Shown here piece after piece: positions 46,718 through 55,676 of a DNA stretch of 64,000 bases. Below the pieces are notes generated by a model. That model saw only the letters and a program-made list of their open reading frames with translations, searched no databases and had not been told where the DNA came from. Each line of letters starts with the position of its first letter. Position 1 is the stretch's first letter. The stretch covers positions 300,269 through 364,268 of the forward strand of contig NZ_SJOD01000004.1 of assembly GCF_004331175.1 (NCBI RefSeq). Reading direction: 5' to 3'. The position numbers and the translations under genes were made by a program. The DNA is from Acinetobacter sp. ANC 4178. Its GTDB lineage: Bacteria; Pseudomonadota; Gammaproteobacteria; Pseudomonadales; Moraxellaceae.

Positions 46718-47350
46718 TTAACTCTTTTGTTTCTGCTCTAAATAATCTGTATTCAGCAGACTAAATATCCACTCATAGGCCACACCACTGACCGTTAAAT
46801 TTATTTTTATTCCCTTTGGTAGTTTCTTTTTTTGCACCAAATCATCCTGCTGTTCTGCAAATTCAGGCCAAGTCATGAGTTCATTTGGGTTCAATACTCT
46901 CACCTGAAACTGCTCAACATTTTCAAGCAATACACTCGACTCTGGTTGTATCTGTGTTGCTGCATTTAAACCACGTGAACGCAATCGATTCAATCGTTGT
47001 GTATCAGCTTGATATTGATATTGGACTCGTTCCTCGGCTGGAATTCCCTGTAACAGCGGATCAGTAACCCCTATTTTACTAAAAACAAAACGTTCATTCT
47101 GCAAAACCAAAGCAGGCTCAACTTCACCATTTACATTTGAGGTTAACGGTACAATTTGGATACTGTCTTTTAAAATCTGCTGATAGGCTTGTTGTAAATT
47201 CGCCAATTTTTGCTCATGTTGAGCATTACGCTCTTTTACTTTGATTAAATAATCAAAAACTTTCCAACCCAAAGCAGACAAAACTGCAAAGATTGCGATA
47301 GCAACCAACAGCTCGACCAAAGTAAAACCGGCACGTTTTTGCATGATCAT
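46718..47350 (-). CDS. gspJ: Type II secretion minor pseudopilin GspJ
   Basis: 210 residues with the prepilin motif AGFTLVELLVAIAIFAVLSALGW: Gly at cleavage, Phe +1 and Glu +5. The periplasmic domain has NERFVFSKIGVTDPLLQG and ends with the beta strand GVAYEWIFSLL. Its ATG at 47350 overlaps the gspI stop in an ATGA arrangement; a second ATG (47344) is also possible. Confidence 0.92.
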   Translation of the reverse strand: MIMQKRAGFTLVELLVAIAIFAVLSALGWKVFDYLIKVKERNAQHEQKLANLQQAYQQILKDSIQIVPLTSNVNGEVEPALVLQNERFVFSKIGVTDPLLQGIPAEERVQYQYQADTQRLNRLRSRGLNAATQIQPESSVLLENVEQFQVRVLNPNELMTWPEFAEQQDDLVQKKKLPKGIKINLTVSGVAYEWIFSLLNTDYLEQKQKS

Positions 47351-47718
47351 GTTCTATTATTAAAAAAGACCAGATGGGTAATTCCCGCTTCAGCCTTACC
47401 TGTTTCCGTGTTAAACAAACGTACTTGTATTTCTACCCGTTGCACATTTGGACTAATTGTTGACTGTGCACTTTTCTCAACCTGCCACTGCTCACCTTGT
47501 TGGGAAAGTTGTTCAGACTGAGTCCCATCTAACCACTCCCCTTTGATTTGCATTTCAGCAATTTCATTCTGCGCAACAAATTGAGCCTTAGTACGTAAAA
47601 TAGCTTGTGCTGTCGCTTGCGTATATTGCATTGCGACTTTCGTCAACGCCATTGCCGCAGTTGCGAAAATTGCCAAAGCCACCATGACTTCTAATAGTGT
47701 AAACCCTTTAGATTTCAT
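47347..47718 (-). CDS. gspI: Type II secretion minor pseudopilin GspI
   Basis: 123 residues, the smallest of the set, with the prepilin signal KGFTLLEVMVALAIFATAAMAL (Glu +5) and the conserved FVAQNEIAEMQIKGEW after the helix. GspI begins the assembly of the tip complex with GspJ and GspK. It overlaps both neighbours (gspH by 11 bp, gspJ by 4 bp). Confidence 0.93.
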   Translation of the reverse strand: MKSKGFTLLEVMVALAIFATAAMALTKVAMQYTQATAQAILRTKAQFVAQNEIAEMQIKGEWLDGTQSEQLSQQGEQWQVEKSAQSTISPNVQRVEIQVRLFNTETGKAEAGITHLVFFNNRT

Positions 47719-48259
47719 TAATTTTACCTAAATGGTCAATTTCAATTTCAGGCCCAATTGGCTGTTGTGAGTAATAAAATTGTATTCTTACGGGTTTGAC
47801 TTCACCATTACCCAACCAAATCAGTTGCGGCGCTTTAGCATCCAACAAAGTTGAATTCTGTGCCTTATCATATTGATAATCTGTGGATTGTATTTGAAAA
47901 CTAACATCATCAGGCAAAGGCTGCATTTTAAAAGCCGAATACTCAGTCCACGTAGGCTGATTCGTAGCCGTATTCACTTCAGTTTTTGCAGGATGATATT
48001 CAACAACGGTATATCGAAAAGGATTCACATCTGTTGCTGGCTGTACATTTAAAGCCAAAACAAGCGATTGATCATTCGCCTCACGAGCAATACGTTGCAC
48101 ATTCATCATGAAAATTTCACGCGCTTGCATGGCTTTACGCTGATCAATCCCGCCAAAATTCATCATGATTAATGATGTAACAATAGCGACAACCACAATG
48201 ACCACCATTACCTCAATCAGTGTAAAACCTCGACTCGAAGCGCGTTGATGGTATTTCAT
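47708..48259 (-). CDS. gspH: Type II secretion minor pseudopilin GspH
   Basis: 183 residues with the prepilin signal RGFTLIEVMVVIVVVAI (Glu +5) and the GspH/FimT-type globular domain. GspH joins the tip complex to the major pseudopilin GspG. The other T2SS genes (gspC to gspG, gspL to gspN) are not in this window, as in other Acinetobacter where gsp genes are dispersed. It starts 11 bp after the TetR gene stop. Confidence 0.9.
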   Translation of the reverse strand: MKYHQRASSRGFTLIEVMVVIVVVAIVTSLIMMNFGGIDQRKAMQAREIFMMNVQRIAREANDQSLVLALNVQPATDVNPFRYTVVEYHPAKTEVNTATNQPTWTEYSAFKMQPLPDDVSFQIQSTDYQYDKAQNSTLLDAKAPQLIWLGNGEVKPVRIQFYYSQQPIGPEIEIDHLGKINEI

Positions 48260-48270
48260 GATTTGAACGT

Positions 48271-48870
48271 CTACGAATTGACTTGTTTGGGTAATGCAAG
48301 GGCTTGATCAATATATGCCACACGTAAAGTATCACGTGAGCCAAGATAGCGCTGATAGAAGCTAGAATTCAAAATTGCAGCAGCCCCATGGGTTAATGAC
48401 CAAATTGACGCCAGATAATCACGCACAGACATTAAACTCTGAATCGAATCCAAATAGGTTTCTGTCATATTAATAATGAGTCGCAAGCGATGACGTCGCA
48501 CTTTGTACAATTCACTAAATAAATGCTGAATGCCCTGACCCGTAATAGAAAGACGTTCTTCGATTTGATGAAAAAGCACGGTACGTTCAGGATGATGAAG
48601 ATGATGCAGCATAAAGAATGCGAGATGTTCAGGAAAGGCTTTCTCCGAATCCATGATCATCTCAAGTAACATCCGCTCATTACGAATAATGAGCAGCATA
48701 TAAAGTTCATCTTTACTTTGAAAATGTTTGTAGAGTGTGCCTTTGGCTAAATCAAGTTCAGCAGCCAAGGCATCGAGTGTCATGCCTGATTCACCATTTT
48801 CTAGCAATAATTGCTCAGCCACTTGAAAAATTAAAGTTTCTCTTGCTCGAAACTGAGCTTGACGATCCAT
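48271..48870 (-). CDS. TetR family transcriptional regulator
   Basis: 199 residues from ATG 48870. The N-terminal HTH (GMTLDALAAELDLAKGTLYKHFQSKDELY, about 31-60) is a clear TetR domain. The C-terminal ligand domain is all-helical and not specific. Lying between tatD and gspH, it might regulate the pseudopilin genes, but position alone does not prove it. The frame opens at a GTG 6 bp earlier (48876), which is also possible. Confidence 0.85.
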   Translation of the reverse strand: MDRQAQFRARETLIFQVAEQLLLENGESGMTLDALAAELDLAKGTLYKHFQSKDELYMLLIIRNERMLLEMIMDSEKAFPEHLAFFMLHHLHHPERTVLFHQIEERLSITGQGIQHLFSELYKVRRHRLRLIINMTETYLDSIQSLMSVRDYLASIWSLTHGAAAILNSSFYQRYLGSRDTLRVAYIDQALALPKQVNS

Positions 48871-48924
48871 CTTCACTCTACACTCTCTTCAATTCTTATA
48901 TTCAGTCTAAAGCCACACAATCTA

Positions 48925-49698
48925 TTACTTTAATTGCAGCAAGTTTTCAAAATTTTGTGTGGTAATCAATGCTATTTCTTCCAGCGACTTATCATATACA
49001 TCAGCCAAGGCTTTGGCTACATATGGCACATATTTTGGTTCATTTGTTTTACCACGATACGGTACTGGTGCAAGATATGGACTGTCTGTTTCAATCAACA
49101 CGCGATCTAATGGCACTTGCTTGGCAACATCTCTTAAATCTTGCGCATTTTTAAAAGAAACAATGCCTGAAAAAGAAACATAATAACCACAATCTAAAAC
49201 AGCTTTTGCTGTCGCCCAGTCTTCTGTAAAACAATGCAAAATACCATGCGTTGATTTTTCTGCACGAATAATATCCACGGTGTCATGCTTCGCTGAGCGA
49301 GTATGTACAACGACAGGTTTTTTTACTATTTGTGAGGCATGAATATGGCGAGCAAAACATTCTTTTTGTGCTTGAATAAAGTCTGTACTGTGAAAATAAT
49401 CCAACCCAGTTTCACCCAATGCCCAAACCTTGTCTGCTTGCGCCAGTTCAACCAAATATTCAGTTGTTGCACGTGCCATCGTATCTGCGTCCTCACAAGG
49501 ATGCACACCCACGGTATATCCCACATCGGCATGACGCGCAGCAATTTCCGCTAAAGCAATATGGTCATCCAGATCGACCGAGATACCCATGAATTTGGTC
49601 ACACCCGCTTCGCGAGCTTGTGCCAACGCCAGATCCAAATTTCCATCATACGGAGTTAGATCTAGCATAGTTAAATGACAATGAGTATCTACAAACAC
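48925..49698 (-). CDS. tatD: TatD family 3'-5' deoxyribonuclease
   Basis: 257 residues with metal ligands FVDTHCHL (two His near residues 5-8), GETGLDYFH (Glu), VVHTRSA (His), GILHCFTE (His) and ETDSPYLAP (Asp). The family includes nucleases for DNA repair and fragmentation; YcfH-type members are linked to the holB cluster as here. The start is a GTG at 49698 with AGGA 8-9 bp upstream. Confidence 0.92.
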   Translation of the reverse strand: MFVDTHCHLTMLDLTPYDGNLDLALAQAREAGVTKFMGISVDLDDHIALAEIAARHADVGYTVGVHPCEDADTMARATTEYLVELAQADKVWALGETGLDYFHSTDFIQAQKECFARHIHASQIVKKPVVVHTRSAKHDTVDIIRAEKSTHGILHCFTEDWATAKAVLDCGYYVSFSGIVSFKNAQDLRDVAKQVPLDRVLIETDSPYLAPVPYRGKTNEPKYVPYVAKALADVYDKSLEEIALITTQNFENLLQLK

Positions 49699-49723
49699 AA
49701 TTTTTTCCTATTTCTCAACCATA

Positions 49724-50065
49724 TTACATGGTGTAACTATAACGACCTTCAGCTTTAAAGCCTGCCAGAATTTTCTCAGCTTCGGCCTTAAAGAAAACAC
49801 CTTTTTCACCCGATAATTGCATACCAAAACCTTGAGGTTTGATGCCATTTTGTTTCTGCGAGATCCAAATCACTTTACCAGTTAGAGGTATTTTCTGAGA
49901 TTGTTCTGGCAATGTCGTGAGTACGAAAACCTCATCACCTAACTTAACTGCTTGCTTTGAAGGAATAAATAAACCGCCACCCACTACATATGGCATATAG
50001 GATTGGTACAAGGTTTCCTTATCTGGAATATTTGCCTGAATAATACCGCCCATACGTGGTTGCAT
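49724..50065 (-). CDS. pilZ: PilZ domain protein (type IV pilus assembly PilZ-like)
   Basis: 113 residues from ATG 50065, which follows AAGGGGA at good spacing; the frame extends to 50101 but those codons overlap holB. The short PilZ barrel runs over nearly the whole protein (VVGGGLFIPSKQAVKLGDEVFVL, then GKVIWISQK and GFGMQLSG). The RxxxR and D/NxSxxG c-di-GMP-binding motifs are absent, as in Pseudomonas PilZ, which works through pilus biogenesis proteins. The holB-pilZ-tatD order is like that of Pseudomonas. Confidence 0.85.
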   Translation of the reverse strand: MQPRMGGIIQANIPDKETLYQSYMPYVVGGGLFIPSKQAVKLGDEVFVLTTLPEQSQKIPLTGKVIWISQKQNGIKPQGFGMQLSGEKGVFFKAEAEKILAGFKAEGRYSYTM

Positions 50066-50076
50066 TGTTTTCCCCT

Positions 50077-51066
50077 TTAAACATTCATTAGTTTTATACA
50101 CAGTTGATCGAGTACTAAATTTGTTTGTACGTTTTGCTCAATAAACTGCTTGGACTGTTGTAAATCTGAATATAAATTGAAAAGCATTTCTAAAGAATAT
50201 TGCTCAGAAAGCTGTACCAACTCCAAATCTATATTTTTAATTGGTTGATTTAGCTTGACACAAATTAAGTCGACCAACAAGTACTCAAACATGCGACTAA
50301 AATCATCAAATGGCAATGCTTTCTGCCATTTGGTCGCGATTGCCATCGGCATATTTTTATCATGAAGCAGTTTTTGCCAATCATTTAAAAAATCTTGACG
50401 TAAATTCAACCATTGACTTTGTGCCAACTCTAAAGCTTGCAGCGGCATATCGTTCGACAGATTCAGCAATAGCGTCAATTGCTCTGCTGAGAGTTCAGAT
50501 GCAAGATGCTCTGCCAAGTACGCGCGTGTTTGCTCTGTACTAATTCGATCAAGTGCAAAATGCTGTAATCGACTGCGTATTGTCGCTGGTAATTTTAAAT
50601 AATGCTCCGCCATCAAAATAATGACAACACGATCACCCGGTTCTTCTAGCGTTTTTAATAATGCATTTGCTGAAGCAGTATTCAACGCTTCCGCTGGATC
50701 AATCACAATCACCCGCCAACCATCTACGGTTTGCTGCACAAACGGCAACAATTCACGGATTTTTTCAATTTTGATTTTTGCATTTTGCTTTTTATTGTCT
50801 TCATCTGTTGAGATATACACATAATTTGGATGTGTATCCGATTTCAACCACTGACAACTACCACACTCGCCACAAGGTGCATTCCGCAAATGGCGTTGTT
50901 GGCACAAAATCCACGCCAAAAAATACTGGGTAAATGCTTCTTTACCACAGCCTTTTTTACCATAAAACAGTAAGCCATGTCCTAGCTGTGGGAAACGTCC
51001 TGTTAAGGTATCCCACACATGTTGTTGCCATGGAAAAACTTGTGGTTGAATATCGGTTTGCATCAT
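50077..51066 (-). CDS. holB: DNA polymerase III subunit delta'
   Basis: HolB is the delta' subunit of the clamp loader. The 329-residue protein has GKKGCGKEAFTQ where a Walker A motif lies, zinc-binding cysteines around CGECGSCQW (residues 60-70), VIDPAEALNTASANALLKTLEEP (Walker B region and sensor) and RSRLQHFAL. The start codon lies in a TTG-ATG-ATG row; I use the first ATG. It begins 9 bp after kdsB. Confidence 0.93.
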   Translation of the reverse strand: MMQTDIQPQVFPWQQHVWDTLTGRFPQLGHGLLFYGKKGCGKEAFTQYFLAWILCQQRHLRNAPCGECGSCQWLKSDTHPNYVYISTDEDNKKQNAKIKIEKIRELLPFVQQTVDGWRVIVIDPAEALNTASANALLKTLEEPGDRVVIILMAEHYLKLPATIRSRLQHFALDRISTEQTRAYLAEHLASELSAEQLTLLLNLSNDMPLQALELAQSQWLNLRQDFLNDWQKLLHDKNMPMAIATKWQKALPFDDFSRMFEYLLVDLICVKLNQPIKNIDLELVQLSEQYSLEMLFNLYSDLQQSKQFIEQNVQTNLVLDQLCIKLMNV

Positions 51067-51075
51067 CAATCTGTC

Positions 51076-51837
51076 TTATTCAAAATGTGCAACATCCATG
51101 CTGTTTAAGCGGTCTAAATCTGCTTGCGTATCTACACCTGGGGGCAGATTTGCTTCTGCAACAGCAATTGCAATACGATGTCCATTTTCAAGTACACGCA
51201 ACTGCTCAAGACTTTCCAGTTTTTCTAAAACACCCATGTCCCAAGTCACATATTCCTGCAATAAGCTAACACGATAAGCGTACAAGCCTAAATGACGGAA
51301 TGCCTGATCATGCAATACTGGATCGACAAGTTTTGCGCCATCACGGTCGTAAGGAATCGTTGCCCGACTGAAATAAAGTGCCTGATTAAACTTAGATTTC
51401 ACCACCTTCACGATGCTGTCACGCTGAAATTCATCTAGACTATGTATTGGCTCACACAAAGTGGACATCGAGCAATCTGGTTGAGCAACCAAAAGCTCCG
51501 CCACCTGTTTCACCAATGTCGCAGGCAGTAATGGCTCATCACCTTGTACATTGACAATAATATCGTCTTTATCCCAGCCTTTTAAACGTGCCACTTCACT
51601 TAAACGGTCTGTGCCCGATGGATGGTCTGCACTGGTTAAGACAACATCTACACCCTCAGCTCGGCATACTTCTGCAATGCGTGCATCATCTGTCGCCACA
51701 CATAAATCATCAAAACCTTGCACTTTTTTTGCTTGATCAACCACACGTAAAATCATGGGACGACCATGAATTTGCAATAATGGCTTACCCGGTAATCTTG
51801 AACTGGAAAAACGCGCAGGAATGACGATATGTTTCAT
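51076..51837 (-). CDS. kdsB: 3-deoxy-manno-octulosonate cytidylyltransferase
   Basis: KdsB activates Kdo as CMP-Kdo for the inner core of LOS. The 253-residue protein has the nucleotidyltransferase signature [15 protein letters not shown] at 6-20, VQGDEPLLP and [10 protein letters not shown]. Start ATG 51837 is preceded by AAGAG. It follows lpxK by 9 bp, so lipid A 4'-phosphorylation and Kdo activation are encoded together. Confidence 0.97.
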   Translation of the reverse strand: MKHIVIPARFSSSRLPGKPLLQIHGRPMILRVVDQAKKVQGFDDLCVATDDARIAEVCRAEGVDVVLTSADHPSGTDRLSEVARLKGWDKDDIIVNVQGDEPLLPATLVKQVAELLVAQPDCSMSTLCEPIHSLDEFQRDSIVKVVKSKFNQALYFSRATIPYDRDGAKLVDPVLHDQAFRHLGLYAYRVSLLQEYVTWDMGVLEKLESLEQLRVLENGHRIAIAVAEANLPPGVDTQADLDRLNSMDVAHFE

Positions 51838-51846
51838 AATTCACTC

Positions 51847-52851
51847 TTATTCAATTGAAATGCCTAAATCAGCCAATTGCTGATTGAGCACACGATAACA
51901 TGCACTAGAAAGTACAGCTTCAACAGGCACCACCCAAATTTCACGATTAAAATCTGGATGTTGTTTTAAAATAGGCAACAGTTTAACTGCGTCTTTTTCC
52001 GTAGTAATAATCGGATTGCTATCTTCAAACTGTATATCTGTTAAATCATAATCATAATGATCTGGAAATTCGTGACACTGGAACTGCTGCACACCTAACG
52101 ATTCAAGGGTACGGTAAAAACGTTGTGGAAAACCAATCCCTACAACGGCATAAAAATCTTGTTGAGGGTCAAATCTTCGAATTTCATCGGAATTAAGCAA
52201 GTAAGGTTCAGCAACCTCTAAATGCATATTCAGTTCTGTTTCGGGTTGGGCTGCATGTTCAATCACAGTGCCTATATTCAAACGACTTTTTGGCTCACGC
52301 AAATAACCTTCAGGCAACAATTTTTCATTACCTAAGCCACGATTACGATCCAATACAATCCACTCAAGTTGTCGTGCAAGTGCATGATGTTGTAAACCAT
52401 CATCACTAATGATGAGATCCAACTCATGCTTAGCCAAAAGTAACTCTATACTTTGTTGACGACTTGAACCCACAGCCATCGCAACACCAGTCGATTGAAC
52501 AATCAAACAAGGTTCATCACCGACTTGTTCGGGAATAGCATTCAACCCTACATATGCAGGGAATGGCCCTTTGCCCCCATAACCACGACTGATAATGCCC
52601 ACACGGACATTCTTGGACTGTAAGTAATTCACTAAATGGATCAATAGTGGCGTCTTACCACTACCACCCACCGTAATGTTACCAATAATCATCACTGGCA
52701 CTGGTGCGGTATAAACCGCTTTTATGCCTTTTTCATAAAGCTTTTGATTGGCCCAAAAACCAAAATGATACAAGCATGACAAAGGACGTAGCACAATTAA
52801 CCACTTTGCTTGTCTATTCCAAGCATTTTGAATAAATTGTGCTACCGACAT
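51847..52851 (-). CDS. lpxK: Tetraacyldisaccharide 4'-kinase LpxK
   Basis: LpxK phosphorylates the 4'-position of the lipid A disaccharide at the inner face of the inner membrane. The 334-residue protein has an N-terminal hydrophobic helix, the Walker A motif NITVGGSGKTPL near residue 60, ISRGYGGKG, and the conserved ISDDGLQH with the catalytic Asp. Start ATG 52851 is 2 bp after the msbA stop. Confidence 0.96.
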   Translation of the reverse strand: MSVAQFIQNAWNRQAKWLIVLRPLSCLYHFGFWANQKLYEKGIKAVYTAPVPVMIIGNITVGGSGKTPLLIHLVNYLQSKNVRVGIISRGYGGKGPFPAYVGLNAIPEQVGDEPCLIVQSTGVAMAVGSSRQQSIELLLAKHELDLIISDDGLQHHALARQLEWIVLDRNRGLGNEKLLPEGYLREPKSRLNIGTVIEHAAQPETELNMHLEVAEPYLLNSDEIRRFDPQQDFYAVVGIGFPQRFYRTLESLGVQQFQCHEFPDHYDYDLTDIQFEDSNPIITTEKDAVKLLPILKQHPDFNREIWVVPVEAVLSSACYRVLNQQLADLGISIE

Positions 52852-52853
52852 GC

Positions 52854-54581
52854 TTAGTTTTCCTCAAAATTACGCTGATGTAACTGGAAATACGCGCCAC
52901 GCTTTTCAATCAATTCAGCATGTGAACCGTGCTCAACAATACGGCCCTGATCCATTACTACAATTCGATCAGCATTTTCAATTGTCGAGAGTCGATGTGC
53001 AATAACAATCGTGGTACGGTTTTGCATTGCTGAATCAAACGCTTGCTGAATAAAGTATTCCGATTCATTATCTAATGCGCTGGTCGCTTCATCTAAAATT
53101 AAAATTGGCGCATTTTTTAGAATCGCACGTGCAATGGCTATACGTTGACGTTGACCACCCGATAGATTCAGGCCTTGCGCACCGAGTTGCGTATCATAAC
53201 CCTGTGGTAATGCCATAATAAAATCATGTGCATAAGCGGCTTTTGCAGCAGCAACCACCTGCTCATCGGTCGCATCTTGCAACAAACCATAGGCAATATT
53301 TTCACGTACAGTCCGATTAAATAACACGACTTGCTGATTCACCATCGCAATTTGCGAACGCAAACAATTCACTTCAATGTCATCAATTGGACATTGATCC
53401 AACAATAGCTGACCCGAACTTAATTCTTGAAAACGTGGCAACAAGTTGACTAAAGATGTTTTACCTGCACCCGAACGTCCAACCAATGCAACCGTTTCAC
53501 CTGCTTTGACCTGCAAGTTGAAATTATGAATAGCATGATGACCATCAGAATAAACCAAGTTAACATCCTTAAACTGAATATCGCCTTGCAAGACAGGTGT
53601 TAAAGTCCCTGTATTTTTTTCTTCGGGTAAATCAATTAACTCAAAAACAGAATGCGCCGCTGCCATACCACGCTGCAACTTTTCATTTACATCGGTTAAA
53701 GCTTTAATTGGCTTACTCAGCATACCTGCGGCAGTAATATAGGCAACGAATTCACCCGCAGTTGTATCACGCAAAATTTCAGGACGCAAAGCAATCCACA
53801 TGATAATACTCATAGCAATGGACATAATGAACTGCACAATTGGGCTATTCAACTGCTGCACCACCACCATTTTTAAACCACGCTTTAGGTTTTCAATAGA
53901 CGTCGCTTTAAAACGCTCTTGTTCATAAGCCTGTCCACCAAAACCTTTCACCACAACATTACCATTGACCGTTTCTTGCACCACATGGTTAACGTCACCC
54001 ATCGTGTCTTGCACTTGTAATGACAGTTTACGCATACGTTTTGATGCTTTACGAATCAACAAGCCGATTAATGGTGCGAAAATCAGAATAATCAGAGTTA
54101 AACGCCAGTTGGTATAAATTAAATACCCCAACAGACCTACGGTGATTAAACCCTGCTGCACAATGGTTTTTAACGACTCAGATGAAGCAGCGGTTAACTG
54201 CTCCACGTTATACATAATTTTGGCTGTGATATGACCACTGGTATTATCTAAGTAGTATTGCGAAGGCAAACGTAATAGCTTGGCAAACACTTCCTGACGA
54301 ATATCAAAGACCAAATTTCGTGAAATAACTGCGGTAAAATAACCACCAACAAATGAGCCTACACCACGAAAGAACATTAATAACACAACCAAAAACGGGA
54401 TAAGGTTGGTAAAACTCTGATCCCGATGTTGTATCGCTGTGATAATTTTTTCTAGCAACTTAGCAATTGATACTTCGGTTGCTGCATTAATAGCAAAACC
54501 AATGACGATTAAAATCGCTACGCCCCAAAACCGCTTCAGATAGCTCAGAAGACGCAGATAGACCTTGAAATCCTGATTCAC
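52854..54581 (-). CDS. msbA: Lipid A export ATP-binding/permease MsbA
   Basis: MsbA flips core-lipid A across the inner membrane. The 575-residue half-transporter has six membrane helices (1-320) and an ABC domain with Walker A GRSGAGKTSL, signature LSGGQRQRIA, Walker B ILILDEATSALD and the His switch IVIAHRLST. It starts with GTG whose G is the last base of the exbD stop (TAGTG), a one-base overlap that forces translational coupling. Confidence 0.97.
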   Translation of the reverse strand: MNQDFKVYLRLLSYLKRFWGVAILIVIGFAINAATEVSIAKLLEKIITAIQHRDQSFTNLIPFLVVLLMFFRGVGSFVGGYFTAVISRNLVFDIRQEVFAKLLRLPSQYYLDNTSGHITAKIMYNVEQLTAASSESLKTIVQQGLITVGLLGYLIYTNWRLTLIILIFAPLIGLLIRKASKRMRKLSLQVQDTMGDVNHVVQETVNGNVVVKGFGGQAYEQERFKATSIENLKRGLKMVVVQQLNSPIVQFIMSIAMSIIMWIALRPEILRDTTAGEFVAYITAAGMLSKPIKALTDVNEKLQRGMAAAHSVFELIDLPEEKNTGTLTPVLQGDIQFKDVNLVYSDGHHAIHNFNLQVKAGETVALVGRSGAGKTSLVNLLPRFQELSSGQLLLDQCPIDDIEVNCLRSQIAMVNQQVVLFNRTVRENIAYGLLQDATDEQVVAAAKAAYAHDFIMALPQGYDTQLGAQGLNLSGGQRQRIAIARAILKNAPILILDEATSALDNESEYFIQQAFDSAMQNRTTIVIAHRLSTIENADRIVVMDQGRIVEHGSHAELIEKRGAYFQLHQRNFEEN

Positions 54582-55003
54582 TAATAACCTCGAGATGGTA
54601 CTTTGGTACTGATATTAATATTCACAAAACCGAGTTGCCCTGCAACATCCATCACACGGATGACGTCTTGATGCGTAGCCTTTGCATCAGCAGCAATCAC
54701 AAACATTAAATCACGTCGCTCATTAGAAATCTGTTTAATTGCAGTACTTAAATCAGCAACATCTTTACTCGACAATGCTTGGCCGTTCACCGCGTAATGC
54801 CCTGATGAATCTACAATCACTTCAATTTTATGACTGTATTGCTTCGGAGGGACACCTTGCGCATCGGGTAAAGTCAAATTCATGCGACTAAACTGATTAA
54901 ACGTGGTCGACAACAGTAAAAACACCAAGATAAACAATAAACAGTCTATCATTGGTGTTAAATTAATATGAATATCTTCAACTTGCCTGCGCTTGAATTT
55001 CAT
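54581..55003 (-). CDS. exbD: ExbD/TolR-like proton channel subunit
   Basis: 140 residues, one membrane helix near the N-terminus with the catalytic Asp in TPMIDCLLFILVF, and a periplasmic TolR/ExbD domain. With ExbB it forms a proton channel that drives an outer-membrane or transport partner. Here it is fused by a one-base overlap to msbA rather than being next to tonB or tolA. This pair is also found in front of lpxK in Pseudomonas. Confidence 0.9.
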   Translation of the reverse strand: MKFKRRQVEDIHINLTPMIDCLLFILVFLLLSTTFNQFSRMNLTLPDAQGVPPKQYSHKIEVIVDSSGHYAVNGQALSSKDVADLSTAIKQISNERRDLMFVIAADAKATHQDVIRVMDVAGQLGFVNINISTKVPSRGY

Positions 55004-55011
55004 CTTCCACC

Positions 55012-55650
55012 TTAACCTGCTTTACGCAGTTCTTGCTCTTCAGCAGCAGAATTCTGGTAGTAAATCGCGGCATGAAATAGAGTAGATTGCTGTTCCAATT
55101 CAGCCACATACTCTTGCACCAAGCGTTGAAAATAACGATAGGCAAATAATGCTGGAATCGCGATTAGCATCCCCGCAGCGGTGGTAATTAAAGCTTTTGA
55201 AATCCCAGGAATCATCATGGTTGGGTTACTGTTGCTCCCCATATCAATCACCAAAAAGGATTCAATAATCCCCACGACAGTTCCTAATAATCCAAGGAGT
55301 GGCGCAACTGCACTTAAGGTGCCTAAGAAATTAATATTTTTTTCTAAAAAACCAATTTCTTGCGACGCTGTTGCTTCCATTTGTGCACGTGCATATTGCT
55401 CGGTTTGCTTTTGACTATTTAAGCCAGAGACAAAAATTCGCCCAAGGCTACTCAATTGCAAGCTTTGATTATTTTGTAATTGTTGTACGACCTGATGTAC
55501 ATCCTGTCCTCCATTCAACAGCAGCTCTTTTGGCAATACCATAGAACGTTTTAAACGAATAAAACGCTCAATGGTAATCGCCACTGTAAAAATGGAACAT
55601 AAAACCAGTGGCACCATTAACCATCCACCAGCTTTCACTAATTCCCACAT
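55012..55650 (-). CDS. exbB: MotA/TolQ/ExbB proton channel family protein
   Basis: 212 residues with three membrane segments (about 11-31, 107-132 and 148-170). The GTLSAVAPLLGLLGTVVGIIESF motif is the family hallmark for the conducting helix, followed by GISKALITTAAGMLIAIPAL. Start ATG 55650 is preceded by GGGGAAG. It lies 26 bp after the parB stop and heads the exbBD-msbA-lpxK-kdsB run. Confidence 0.92.
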   Translation of the reverse strand: MWELVKAGGWLMVPLVLCSIFTVAITIERFIRLKRSMVLPKELLLNGGQDVHQVVQQLQNNQSLQLSSLGRIFVSGLNSQKQTEQYARAQMEATASQEIGFLEKNINFLGTLSAVAPLLGLLGTVVGIIESFLVIDMGSNSNPTMMIPGISKALITTAAGMLIAIPALFAYRYFQRLVQEYVAELEQQSTLFHAAIYYQNSAAEEQELRKAG

Positions 55651-55676
55651 TATTCTTCCCCAAGAATTTTAAAATA

